Below are positions 34,640 through 48,115 of a stretch of 64,000 bases of DNA, in pieces. Below the pieces are notes generated by a model that made no database searches, was not told the origin of the DNA, and was given only the letters and a program-made list of their open reading frames with translations. A program made the translations under genes and the position numbers. The stretch is from Viscum album. Its lineage: Eukaryota; Streptophyta; Magnoliopsida; Santalales; Viscaceae. The stretch lies in the NCBI GenBank assembly GCA_963277665.1, contig OY728163.1, forward strand, positions 1,906,692,644 to 1,906,756,643, written 5' to 3'. Within the stretch, counting starts at the first letter, position 1, and every line of letters begins with the position of its first letter.

Positions 34640-37600
34640 ATTAACACCCCATGCTTCCACAGTACGCTTCTCTTTCAATAATTCAATAGCTTGCAATGGA
34701 AGCAAGTTCAAGATTCTAACCCACCAAGACCAATCAAAGTAGCAGTTATGAATAGTAATACCCACTTTTTGAAATTATATAAATTTTATATTTCAAAATG
34801 GACTTCGTTTTTGTATTCGGAATATCAAAATTATACTAATTTGAATTTTTTGTAATTTTCTGAGAACTTCCAATTTTCTATGAATAGAAAAATACTTAAA
34901 AACAACTTTTTTAATCAAAATAATTTATAGTGATAAATTATATTATTTAGTGGTTTTAAATTATAATTAGAATACATTTTTAACATTTTATCCAATGGTG
35001 GTCATTAGAATTAATTTCACTTTGAAATTGGACATAAACAATTTTCAATCTTTTGATATATATTGTTTCTTAAAAACACGCTATTTGTTGTGAAAGTGGG
35101 AATTAATTATTAAATTAATTAGTTCAAACTATATGTTTTGAATTTTCTAAAATGGACATCATTTTTTAATTAGGAATATCAAATATAGCTGAGGGTTAAT
35201 TTTTGGTATTTTTCTGAAAAACTTCAATTTTTGATGAATAGTGAAACCACTAAGTGGTAGTTAAAAAACTAATTTTTCATTTAAATGAAACTTTACCACT
35301 TCTGTGAATTGAATTTCAAAAATCCAATATACATGTTTGTCATTAGTAATTAAAATTTGGTTCAATGGGATGAAAATAATTTTTGGTGAATAGTGACTTT
35401 TAATTTTTATTAATCGTGATTAAAGGTAATTAGTGTAATTTAAGGTAAATATAATGTTATAATAATATGAAATTACCATTACACTTTTCCTGACCTTATT
35501 GTATGATTCATGGATGACCAATACAATCCATGGGTCAACTTGGGGACCCCATGGAGCCACTTGGGTAAGAAAATGACATTAATATCTTTTTATTTAAAGT
35601 AAAAATAAAATTGTCACAAACATGTGTTGTTTTACTAAAACAATTATTACATGGGGTTATATAAGTTAAATTTTAAACTATAAACATTCATTGGAAATAT
35701 AAAAAGATTTTCTAAATCATGGTAATTTTTTTATAATTTTTAGACATTAAATAATTAAATTTATTTATGACACCATGATGATGCAGTGATTACCTCATTA
35801 ATGAACAATTTAAATAAAATGAAAAGATAAGGTAACATATAAGACTTACACTTGTCTAAAACATATTGTATGGGTGGATTTTGTACCCTTATCACCTTAT
35901 CCTCAAAATATATCATTGTGGGACCTTTAAAATCTGAAAATCATTTCATAATAAAGTAACATTTCATGACTTTCCAAGGGTGCCCCTCCTCTCCTCTTAT
36001 AAAAGACCCCACCTCTACCACCTTATTCACACTTTCAAAGCATTTTGGCTCGGCCAAACTCTTCCCAAATACTCTCTAAAATTCCCTCTCTTACTCTTAG
36101 AATCCTCACTTTGGGCAGAAATCTTCCCAAGGAAGCCTTTTCTCAAATCAAAAAGAGTTACCCAATTTTAATGTAATGTCTTCTCTTATGTTCTTTTGTT
36201 TTATTTTGCTTCTCCAACCCCTTAAAATCTTTTTATTAATTTATTTTGTAACAACACTAGTATATTAAAAATACTAGGATGTTTTTATGAGAAATATTTG
36301 ATTTACACTTACACACACCTTCGTCTAATGGTTAAAGAACATATTGTTTCTGTGGGTGGCGAATTACTGCCTCACGAAACGATGATTGTTCAATATTCTT
36401 TAACACCTCTCATGGTGGCCATTATTATGACACTATTTCTATATATGGTATATATTATATTTATGTTTTCCTTATGCTTCTGTATTTTTCATTTATGGCA
36501 TACCTTTATGGTTTCCATTATTGGTAAACATGATAATTTCATTTTAGAAAGTGCGGACTACCGCCCCCTCAAAGTGAATTGAATCGTTAATGCCATATAT
36601 GGGACGTATAAATGATGGATTAAATGATATTATATATGATATTATACTGGAATTATAATATACCTTTATATAATTATGATTTCATTCCATTAAATACGAA
36701 ATGGAAATGAAAGTAGCGTTCATGCGTACGTACGGCTTAGCGTCTCCATGAATGATGCATTTCATTTCTTACCCCTAAATGTTATGTAATATTATAAATG
36801 CATGCATATACTAGATATATATGATATATATGATATCTACATCATGAATATAATTCTGGATATAATGTATATTTTACCACATAAACAACTTGTAATTATA
36901 AGAAGTTTGTTGTTGACTCAAAAACCAAAGATCGATAAAACGACCGTTATTAACTTAAATGAATACATAATTTTCATAACATGGCAATAAGTGATATAAA
37001 AGGGATAATGAACTTGAAAAAGGTTCTTATGAAAGTATAGATTAACTCTAGTTTATTATTAATGAGATTAAATAACAATCGAGTCAAGTCGGATACGAGG
37101 TAAGAGAACTTCTTAACCCAATTTCCATTCTTTGGGTTAATCTCCTACTTTCAAATTATGTCATGATATTATTATGTCCTATCTTGTATTTGTACTTTAT
37201 TTATGTGTAATTATAGTGAATACACATAATAGATCTATTTTATTTAAAAAATGATCTTTGTAAGGAACTTTGTCTCAATCTCCTTTCATTGAGGCATATT
37301 TTGTTTTATACACAACTTTCTTTTATATGGTGTATAAACCCCTTTGACTTTTACTTTTATTCAAAAGGAATATTTTTATATGAAGAATTTTACTAAACTA
37401 AAAAAGGGAATGTTTTTTTCTTACATATGTGGAGACAATGAATTCTTCACCGCCATGACCATTGTTTGAGTTTCGGCTTCCTCTACAAGCCATAACTTTT
37501 TTTAAATGAAAAATAAATTTCATGTTTTACTTTTCTTTTATTTTGGTATTGAAAATGGTTTTGATAATGTTTTTATTATATCAATGTGTTTTATTGATAT

Positions 37601-38357
37601 ATTGTGATTGAAATGTGTAAATGTTATGTTTTATTTATGTATGTTTTATATGATATGATTATGTTATGGTTTATGATATGTTTAAACCTTTTGATATAAG
37701 GAAGTCATTGGACTTAATAAGTGATGTGTGGAGCCCGCTATAGCTCCTCGATGCATCGGTAGGTCTCATGAGACAAATTAGTGTCTTGGCACAAGGCCTT
37801 GACAAAATATTATTTGTAGTCTTGGCAGAAGGCCTTGACTATGTAGTTATGATAGTCTGGCATTATGCATTCCATCGTTATGAAAGTGGTTATTAATGTT
37901 GCATGTGATTATTCGACTAGTAGAATATCCATATGAATAAGTAAATGGAATTATTTCATTTTATTTTTGACATATTATGTTGAAGTTCAAGTTTAAAAGG
38001 CTTTTGTTTTAGTTATACATTGACTTAAATGTTTATGTTTATTTATGAAAGTTTCTGCTGTATTGTTATCCTCACTGTGCATCTGAGCTCACCCCTTTCT
38101 ATATTTTATTTTCCCAAGATGTAAAGAAATATTTTATGACTGAACTACGGGGATAGTCTGAAGGGGATAGGAGTGTGGACTATGGAGACTATTTTATTGT
38201 GATTTTTCACTTTATGATGTAATGTAACATTTATGAATGTATCTAGAGTTTCCAAGGCTACTAAACTAATCAATCTTTCGAGACTTGATCTTTTGTGATC
38301 ATGCCAATGTTACACAATAATTCACCGACTTTGGGTAACGAGGGTCGGGGCGTTACA
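34640..38357 (+). repeat. 3' LTR of the gag-only element
   Basis: Collinear with 28308-32030 and ending GGGGCGTTACA. The LTR start has decayed from TG to AT (ATTAACACCCC). Its TATA box is at 35998-36005. Many substitutions separate it from the 5' copy, for example GGTACGCTTC against AGTACGCTTC in the first 60 bases and several single-base indels. ORFs 35980-36171, 36298-36582 and 36802-36990 are chance frames. Confidence 0.9.
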
Positions 38358-39958
38358 CCGTGAGTCCAAAATAATCAACAAATATTGATCTTTAATTGGA
38401 CTTCATTATTCCAGGACCACGATGTTGAAAACAGGTCATTAATAAAATGTCTCATGAATATGTTATTAATAGAATAATATTTTACTAACATATAAATTTA
38501 TAATAATACTTTATATTATTACTATTATTTATAATCCTTATTGAAATCAAGAAAGAGACCCACCCAAGATTCCCAAAAAATATTTCATTCATCTATTATG
38601 TTCTACAACTCCATAAATTTAGTTTTTTTCTATTTTATATTGTTATCATTATTTTATAAAATAATATTAATAGAATAAAATAAAATTGGAATTACCTTCT
38701 TCATGTCTGGCTGCATGCCACACAATTTTTATATGCCAATTTTTATTTTGGTTTCTATTAATTTAATATGATTTTATTATTATTAATGGAAATAACAACC
38801 ACACAACTATGGTTGTGGGAACCCTACCATAAATAATAACACCAGATGTTATCATTTCATTTATAATGATTCTAGACACATATTTCACTGAAACATCAAT
38901 CATTGATCCTCCATAGAGAACCACTCAATATAGATTCTAAACCACAAATACCTAAATGAGATTCATGTTCTCATAATCACTGGAACACCTCAATATTATC
39001 TCCCAAATAAAAATATGATCTCCCTAATGTGATAAATTATTCCAAAAATGATTTCATAACAATCAATATGCTCGGATATCATTGAATCAATAGTCAACTA
39101 ATTACCAATGGCGAGTTCAAAAAATATAGAAGATACAAAAATAATGAAAAGTGAACCTCAATCAATGGACATGTTAGATTTTCCATCCTTGATGGAATCC
39201 AAAAAATTGGAATTTCAAAATCTAAAATAATCAATGAGGATAAAAAATATCATATTCCTATATCTGTGAAGAGATATAAAATGTTCATCAACCAAATAAA
39301 TATTGGCCAACAACATAATTTTCAAGAATATTAATTCGTGTTCCACTCAAACATTAATGGGGTAATAACCTAATATAATACTCCATACACCATGATTCAT
39401 TCAATTTATAATGATGAACAATATGAATTTATCCTTTTTTGAGATCCAAGAACCTAATTAGCATAGAAAATCCTAGAATCCCTAATCTAGTCTTATGATC
39501 CTTTGTCATCATCCTACGATATCCTTCACACACTCCTCTAAAATCTCAAGATTATGAGGCTAACCCTATGATTTGGTTATAAATGGAAATTTAAAATTAT
39601 TTCAATTTATGGAAATTTAATTAGTATATTTATTTAAATAAATTTTATTTATTTTTTAATTTTCCCATGACCGAGGTTAGAACAAAGGTCCAACATAATC
39701 CATGGTTATATCGTGCCTCAGGTAAAAACCATACTATGGAATCAACTGTGGTCTCATATTTCCAATATAGGACCATTATCACTAGTTATTCATATTTTTA
39801 AGAAAATTTCATGCATGTGATAGTAATATACTAATATTTTTATAATATCATTATCGATCTCACCAAGACACTGATTCTGACATCATCTCATCACCTGGAT
39901 CAAAAAATATTCAACAGAATATTTCAAAGTCTTAAAAGGAAATAAAAGAGACATTAAA
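38358..39958 (-). mobile_element. 5' LTR of the minus-strand gypsy element, high-coordinate part
   Basis: Continues the LTR interrupted at 28307 and matches about 10376-11985: an ATT-rich block, a TTTTATATTGTTATCATTATTTTAT stretch at about 38632-38656, and the AATATTCAACAGAATAT end. Lengths agree closely (about 1.60 kb against 1.61 kb). The outer end at about 39958 is placed by alignment to TGTAATGATG (minus) at 11985; the TG itself has decayed. Confidence 0.65.
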
Positions 39959-42900
39959 ATTTTCATAATAATTCAGATTGTGTATTTATTTGGAGTTTTA
40001 TCCTTTTTTTAATATATTTTTTAAAATAACTAAGATGTAGTGATGTGAGTGTATAGATATTACAATTGGCATATATATAGACACATTCTTACAAAATGAT
40101 ACTATATTATAGTTATATAATTATATTGAAATTGAATGTGATATGGATGAATGGATGTGTAGGACATTATTTGAATAACATTAATAGGGATATACATAAA
40201 ATTGATATCCATAGTGAAAATAGTAGTTTCACAATACACATTGGATTCAAGGTATATAGTTTTTATTGATAAAAGGAAGGTAATGTTCTGGATTATTTGT
40301 TTATTGTAGGAACCTAAAAGAGATAAAGAAAATGGACTGATTCACCCTTAGAATTTATATTGAAATTAATCTCACTTATAATATATATTACCACTCATAG
40401 AAAAAATATTGATTTTATGTATTATATTTTATTTACGATTCTTGTAGATAGGGTGTTGGAACTATACATGACCATTAGATGTCAAAATTCAGGTAGCATT
40501 CTCGCCAAGTTTATAGCCACTATTTGTATGTAGAAATAATATTCAATAATTGGATATGGGTGATAAGATAGATTAATGAATTAATTTACTATTGACATAA
40601 AATTTTAGAGTTTTAAAACAATTCTAACGTTTTTGTGGATGCAATGATTTCATGAATGAAAAAAATCATATGTCTGATTTCTAAGAAAGGTAAACACTCA
40701 TTATAAAATCACATTCTTTATGTCTTGATATAGTTAATACTAAAAATTTATTATAAATGATGTCAGATACATGATATAGAAGAAGTCCAATAGTGGTATG
40801 ATAGTCCCAATAATTCTGTTTTTTGGATAATAATGGAACATTGTTATATGTGGATTATGGGTTAGGGATTTAGTTTATTGTGTAGGAATAATATAGATGG
40901 AGGATTATAAATTATTTCTAAATGATTAAAAAAATAAAAAAATAAACAAGTATATGGGTGAAATAGTATCACATATAATATTGAAAATAAGAAAACAATC
41001 AAGGTTGTTGGTTCTATAAGATATATAAGGCAAATAACGGAAAACATTATCTCATGGTAATTATCAATAGGTTGTGGAAAAAGATGAGTAGAATGAACCC
41101 ATTATTGAAACATAGTATGTGACTACCTATATTGTGATTAAAGTGAGATATAATATTGACTCACATAATCTACTTTTATTGTTATCTTCTTCTTCCATAT
41201 TTTTATAAAATAATTCAACAATGTTCCTCTCTTTTATATTGGGATAATTTATAAAATATATAAATCAATTATTTATATTTTATATATCATTATTATCAAT
41301 TTTGTTAATAATCTTGTAGTAGTTTTTATATGAGAGAGAAAATTATTTTTCATGCAGGTTTTATTGCAATTTTTTTCTCTTTCCGGAAAAATACTTTCAT
41401 GGGATCATATGATTATAAGAGATTTGAACATTTTTTAATAAATAATGTTTTTTTCAAATTAGTCATTTAAAGGATTTTAATAGAATCATAAATTAATTTA
41501 TGAAATTATAAATTATATAATCAACTAAAAATTCATGAAATAAATAATGGTGAATAATGAAATAGTAAAAAAATTATGAATAAATGGGTGATGAGTTGTA
41601 TCCCAACTCTATGAGATATATCAAGACTTGTTTCACTTGAATCCAATAATAAACCTGGTATATACACACATGAAAATGTGAGGAATATTATGGGAAAATC
41701 CATAGGCTAAACATAATGCTCAAATAAGATGTGGGAAATTATATTTTAAATGTTTTAATAATTAAATAAAAAATAATAATAATTTATATAAAATATTCCA
41801 CGTGACCACAAAAAAATGTCACCTACCATTGGGAACCCGCCAAAGATTCAAAAAGATATTATTTTCTTGCAAATAATATCTTCAATTCTTTTATGCACAC
41901 TTATTGTAATCAAACAATCCATGAGAACCCAGATTACTCTTTCACAATGTGAAAACTGTCATATAAATTCAAAACAAAAGAAAATAGAAACCTATAATCT
42001 CACATCACCACTAATAGAAATAATCTATAGAAACTCATAAAATAAATATTAAATATATTTAATTAAAAAATAAATGTATTAATGGGGTTACACCCCTCAT
42101 TTTTTAGTATATATCATCCTAAAAATATGTCACAAATCATATATATAAAAAACCCACCACTCTGGTAAAAAAACAATCTTGTAAAACTATATTATCCAAT
42201 GGAAATATCAATGATATAGAATCAAGAATACAAGTGATGTTATGATCCTTGAAGGATCATTATAGTCTTATCATCTATACATATAGATCATTCCTAGAAT
42301 GATTCTTTATAGTAAAACTCAATGACCATGATGTTCATTACATGAGATGGTTTGGGATGTTTTCCTTTGGGATGATTTATGAGGAATATATCATTCATTC
42401 CCTAGAAATATAGTAGTAAATAAATATAAAACAATATACCAACCCTTTATATATTCTTATATTATGACATATGAATTGGAATCAATATCCATTTCCCATG
42501 AATATTAACGTGTTCCATCTATGTTGACAACCTCAATTAATCCTATCCACCTTTGAAGAACTTTATATAATGGGCATCTGATCTATATATAAATGATTTA
42601 TTATTTTGTAAGTTAATATTTGATTTCAATTTTTTTTAATAATAATACATCTCTAGAAAGAGTCTTGGTATATTAAAACATATCTTTCCTACCTCAAAAT
42701 ATTATAGAGGTGATTGGAATGATATTCCAAAAAATAACACAATAGTTTATGTATGAATTTAATCCTGATTAACATTGAAACCAATTAATATGACTACTAT
42801 GAGATAACACGGCCTTAAATTTATTATGTCTAGGAAAAATTTCTATAACATATCCTCCTATTTAATTATTTTACACATAAATTTACCATATGTATAATGA

Positions 42901-45900
42901 TGGAAGGTTGGGGAAAATCTACTAGGATATCATGTCATTTCTACAATCCTTAATAGAAGATTATTTTTAAGGGTGATCATAATTAGAAATTATACTCCTT
43001 AATAAACTATGTATTCATACAATTTCATTGGAATAAAACCATACCACCTCATGAAAGGACTATGAATCGTTGATTAAAAGAATAATTTTTATTTATTTTT
43101 CAACATATGCACAATTATATATACATATTCAATATTTAATGGTTACCATGAAAATACATTCACAAAATATATCATCACATAATCCCATCTAAATATTTAA
43201 AAGAAATATAATATTTATTTAATAATATAATATTTTTAAATTTTATTTGATATGTGATAACTCATTTATGGAGCCTCAATTGATGATTATAACATATTTT
43301 TTGTATGTTTAAAACAATGTTTTACTATATTAGTTGTATAATTCATAGGATTCATTACATGGTTTGACTATTATTCATTATTTATACAGTCACACAAATT
43401 CTACCTCTTACCTCGCGAGAATAAACTATTTTATCTGAGGTTAGTGATGTGAGAATTTAAGAAGTGAGTGGAGCCACATTTTCTTATTAGATTAATTGTA
43501 GATTACTAGATTTATTCTTGGGAATTAAATTAGTGATTTTATTGTAATTTAAATGATTTTTAGGGGTAGTTACAAATGTAATTAATCATACAATATTGTT
43601 CATTTAGAAAATTTTAATAAAGGAATATGATTTTTATCAAATACATTTACCATAATTCAATATAATTTTAGTAAATCTAAAGATTCTTAATGGATATATC
43701 ATGATGGGGTATGTGGGGATGAATGAGAAACAAGACCCCCAAAAACTATTTCTTATAAATCATATCATGATCAACATATAGTAATATCTATCATTATGAT
43801 GTTGGAATTTGTAATTATTTACCTTTCATCATTTATAAAATCAAAGAATGTGATTTCGTAAGAATTAATATAATAAATGGAAAAGGAATAAAATTATTCA
43901 AAAATAATAAAAATATTTCCAATATTAGAAAAAAATATTTTTTATATATTAATCACATTTTTTCTTATTGTGTTCATGAAATGGTTTTTAAATATATTTT
44001 TTATCTCTAAAAACATTCACTCGATTATTCTATAATAATTTTTCCCATGTAATTAACCTAAAATATATCATCAAGTTCATTCTGGAATTTTGAAGACAAT
44101 TTTATCAATGATTATTCATTCAATATAATTACAAAATGATCATATATAATTATAATATTAAATTTTAAATTAGAATTTTGATAAGTATTTTTGTAATGAA
44201 AATTGTTTTGATAAACTATTTTAGTTAAGAGTGAAATCATTAATTATATCTAATTAATTCATTTTTAATGATGTTTGTAAAAATATGTTATTTAAATTGA
44301 TTAATGATAGTATTTTAATTATCATTATAATTACTAGTATTTAGTAAATTGGTATCCTTGATTGGAAAATAGTGATGAAAAATAATGGATGATGGTGAAC
44401 TATAGAGAATAGTGAAAATTTTCATTCTATTTTTTGATTCATTTATATAACTTTCATTAATAAAAATGATTATGGACCAATTTATATGTTATGAAACATT
44501 ATAGGAGTAACAATTCCTTAATTTTACCTTTTCCCAATCCTTTTGATTATGGTACAATCATTCATAAATAGTATTATAATAACAGAGGGCCACTGGCTGG
44601 GTTTGGGAAATGAAGATGGTGTGAGATGGGTTCATTATAGGGTTTTGTAATTCATCTGATAGAGGTGGTTATAGAGATTACAAAAAAGATCATGGATATA
44701 TAAAAACTCTATATTAAGGTGAAATGGATTGTCTAAGGGAATTATGAAATAATGGAATTGGAGGTGTGACTTAAGACAGAAGATCCAATAGTAATTGTGT
44801 TGTGAAATGTGGAGGAAAGAGCATTCTTAATCTATATATCAAAATTATATATTGTTTTGTTCACCTAGTCATAGAAAAATGTATTTTATTATTTTATATC
44901 CTAAATATTCACATTTCTATAATTATTATACACTATGAAACCAAAAATAACATAGTGATAAATCAACATTGTGTTCCCCAACATTAATACTAGTACATTA
45001 TAGGTTAGAAAATTGGAGCCCCATGTCACTTTGTACATCAAAAACATCCTATATTATAGGAGATATTCCTAGGTTTGTAAATGGTGTGAAATTTTTTCAC
45101 CATATATCATTCTGTACATTATAAATGATAGTACTTATTTTATATTCTAATAGTGTGACATATTGTGTTCTAGTTGTATATTCATGTAATATTGGGAGCT
45201 CCCTCATGTTTTGTACCAAATCGACATTCCATTTATGTAAACCACACATAAAATAAGATGAAGGGGTACACACCAAGAATCTTGTCAAGGACCAAATTAT
45301 ATTCATATAAAAGTATATGTCTAGTAGTATTCTTTCATTAGTTTTTTTAATAACTTAGTATATAAGTTTCTTAAATAGATTCATGAATAGTCTATTCAAA
45401 AAAAAATTCTATATAGAATGTAATGGTTTAATTCTCATTGTTATTAGGGTTTACTATCTCGGTGTTGTAGGGATCCTGAAATTCATACGTTCTTAGAAAA
45501 TAATATGGGACTATGAATGTTATCTAGAGAAATTATTGGGTTACTAATATAACATCTTGACCCAAATAAAACTAAACTATTTCTCTTAGTTTTTTTTTTT
45601 GAAGACTCATGCATTCTTCACAATATTCTAGATGATTCCAACTAGTAGTAAGGGAAAATGGTATGTCCATGGAGAGATTATGACCACATATGAGGGTAAA
45701 AAATAATGAAAATAAAAATATAACATCTAAGAAGTAATAAATAAAGTGAACAAGTAATTAATTCATTTAAATAGAACATTATACAATATTAAATGAAATT
45801 CTATGAAATCCAAAACAGTTATGTCAATCATATGACACTTTTTACCCACTGATCCAACCATACATGTAGGATTACATAAAAAATATGAAATAAAAATTTA

Positions 45901-46398
45901 ATGATCTACAACTAAATTCATGATAGACCACTTACCTAGTCTCAAGTCAATGTTGAACTGCATCATCCTGATCAAAACAATCCAATGTAGTGGATCTACT
46001 CAATCATGCAACCCCATGCCTTAACCTTATCATTTATTCTTCTATTCTTAACCAAAAAAAGTTGACATAAGGTATCCACAGAAAATGAGGATCATGTACA
46101 TGGGTGAGAAACTATCTCAATAATCCACCCAAATAATGAATCTATAAATCTTCTGTCATAAAAAAATTCTCATGAAATATTCTCATCCAAGTAGAGTCAC
46201 AACTAAAATGACATATAAAATTGAAATAAAAAAAAAATTAACAACTAATTCTTGGGTCAATGACGCCAATAATTTGGACATGATTCTATCTTATAAAAGT
46301 ACATCTATGAAGGTATATATATATATATATCCTTATATATATATATGTGTGTGTGTGTGTGTCTATATACATGTGATAATATTCATATTTTGAGCATG
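39959..46398. other. AT-rich unassigned stretch
   Basis: No open frame above 74 codons and no motif I can defend. It is probably one or more eroded elements, perhaps the continuation of whatever occupies 5469-8937, since the minus-strand gypsy element inserted between them. A CNGATTTC...LDNNGT-like frame near 40600-40860 could be copia RNase H but is too weak to call. Short AT-rich direct repeats occur near 45000-45250. Confidence 0.35.
46313..46362. repeat. Compound microsatellite (TA)n-(GT)n
   Basis: Two TA runs (46313-46331 and 46334-46346) followed by an uninterrupted GT run (about 46345-46362). It lies just outside the start of the old Sirevirus-like LTR. Confidence 0.9.
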
Positions 46399-47529
46399 TG
46401 TTGATTTAGATATTTCAATAATTTCTTTTTGATTCTGATGCTCCTAGAATACTATATTTATATTACTAATAATTTTTTTTTTCTTGTAAATTTCATGAAG
46501 ATGATATTCTTTGAAATATTTTTTTCTATACTTGAGGTGTTAACAAGTTATTAATCTGTCATAATATATTTCATTATGTGTTTCTCAATTTTGTAAAAGT
46601 AATCTGGAATCATTGTTCATAACCTACATTTGTAAGTAGAATGTATGTTTTGAGAACCCTAAATTTGGAATGAAACATATGGATCATGAACCATAAACTA
46701 TTGAAAAATTATGGATCAAAAAACTATTATTTGAAGAAGCCTTATTTTTTGGAATAGAATTATGGTTCATTAACCATTCTTTTGTAAACAATATTATGTT
46801 ATCAACTGTGCTTTGGGTTTTTTTCTCAATACATGAAGGAACCATATGTTTTACTTGGTCAATGATGAATTATAAAATTCAATATATTACTCACATTTTT
46901 TAAAATGATCATCGTGGAATTAAATATATCTATAAATCAATTTTACCACTGATTCAAAGTCTCATACTCTATAGATTAAATCATTCTTATTTATAAGAGA
47001 GGTTGTGACTCTATTTAAATGATTTGAATTAAAATATTTTACATTTTATTATATAGTATTTTTTAATCTATTTATACCTAAACCTATTCCCCCAAAAGTT
47101 TTGATACTAGGATTTTTATTTTTTGAATATACATATATTAAAAAAATGATTTTCATTATTTAAATAACATTTTGTCTTTACCTTCAGACCAAAAATTTGG
47201 ATACATACATGTTTAATCTATTTTATCGAATCACTATAGTTACTATTGCGCCTGCTCTATATTATTATTAAATATTATTATAAAGTTCAAAAAATAATTT
47301 TTCAGAGTAACACATTATAGAGAAACATGTTTACTTATTTATCTTATGTTTTCTCAATATTTTTTAATGGAAGAATATGTGAATTATAAATCAAGTTGTT
47401 ACTACTTCTCATTATTTAAGAACATATAAAAATGTTAGTTACATTTTCCACTATAAGAAAAATATATTTACTCAATAAAATCAATATCTATTAATTTATT
47501 GGAGTATAAATAGCTCGGACTTAGTCATG
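46399..47529 (+). mobile_element. 5' LTR of an old, decayed Sirevirus-like copia element
   Basis: Aligns with 51417-52315 at a near-constant offset of about 5018-5023: TTCAATAATTTC, the GTATG...GAAACATAT block, the GAAGGAACC block, then ATTCAAAGTC and GTGACTCTATTTAAATGA against ATGACTCTATTTGAATGA. Similarity is obvious but heavily eroded. The start is set at TGTTGATTTAG (46399), the end just before a PBS-like site. The identification as an LTR rests on the repeat plus the copia gag remnant between the copies. Confidence 0.65.
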
Positions 47530-47530
47530 G

Positions 47531-47543
47531 TGGAGTATCAGAT
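47531..47543 (+). other. Degenerate primer-binding site, old copia element
   Basis: TGGAGTATCAGAT against TGGTATCAGAG: one two-base insertion and one change. It follows a ...TTAGTCATGG boundary at the end of the LTR similarity. Confidence 0.4.
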
Positions 47544-48115
47544 TCTCAAACTAAGTTATGGATTCGTTGTTCCTTGAAATAGAAATAGAAGGCCTTGTAA
47601 AAGACTAATTTTAATGTTATTAACTTCCTCTACTCGGTTTTAGAATTCCTTAATAAATAGAACTACTATTGAAAATCACTAAGCTCATGGAGAGAGTGTT
47701 GGTGGAGTGGACTAGGGGTTATTTGTTCCCTAAAACACTATTAATAGTCATGTTATTTTATTTAATTATTACCACTATTTACTCCTAATTAAGAGATAAG
47801 AAGTAATCACTGCATATCAAGATGTTTGTTTTGAATATGTAAATGTTTTTAAAGGATAATAAATCACTCCAATCATTTATCTTCCCTACAATCATTCAAA
47901 CCTAAAATTTTATACGAAAGGATTACCTTATTTGGATATATTTATCATTTTGAAATCCATGAAAATTATTTTGTTTCTATCTGATACCCCCATGTAATAT
48001 CAAAGGTTGTCATATTTTTCTTAATTCATTTTTCGGTATCCAATATTATTCGGTTTTATAGTCATTTGAATCAAAATATTGGACTCCTGTCAAACATAAA
48101 AGGTATTTTTTGGAT
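47544..48115. other. Leader region of the old copia element
   Basis: No coding frame recognised. By position it is the untranslated leader and eroded start of gag. Confidence 0.35.

Larger units (their letters stand above)
28308..38357 (+). mobile_element. Gag-only LTR retrotransposon with 3.7-kb LTRs (TR-GAG-like)
   Basis: Bounded by TGTAACACC at 28308 and GGGGCGTTACA at 38357. The flanks TCGTG (28303-28307) and CCGTG (38358-38362) are a 5-bp target duplication with one change. The two LTRs of about 3.7 kb enclose only about 2.6 kb: initiator-Met PBS, one gag and a polypurine tract. No protease, RT, RNase H or integrase motif was found in any frame. LTR architecture (CTCACCCC near the 3' end, TAACACC start) resembles Tekay/Del chromoviruses. 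This layout matches what has been called TR-GAG, a non-autonomous class that keeps only gag. The LTRs are clearly diverged. Confidence 0.85.

Noticed and set aside
36298..36582. 94-codon hydrophobic-looking ORF in the 3' long LTR
   Set aside because: The 5' LTR copy has stops in this frame; composition-driven.
44802..45306. Small ORFs on both strands at 44.8-45.3 kb
   Set aside because: No domain, AT-rich, and sequence with loose internal repeats; nothing supports a gene.
46172..46393. 73-codon ORF ending in alternating Y/I and V/C
   Set aside because: The second half is the translated TA/GT microsatellite.
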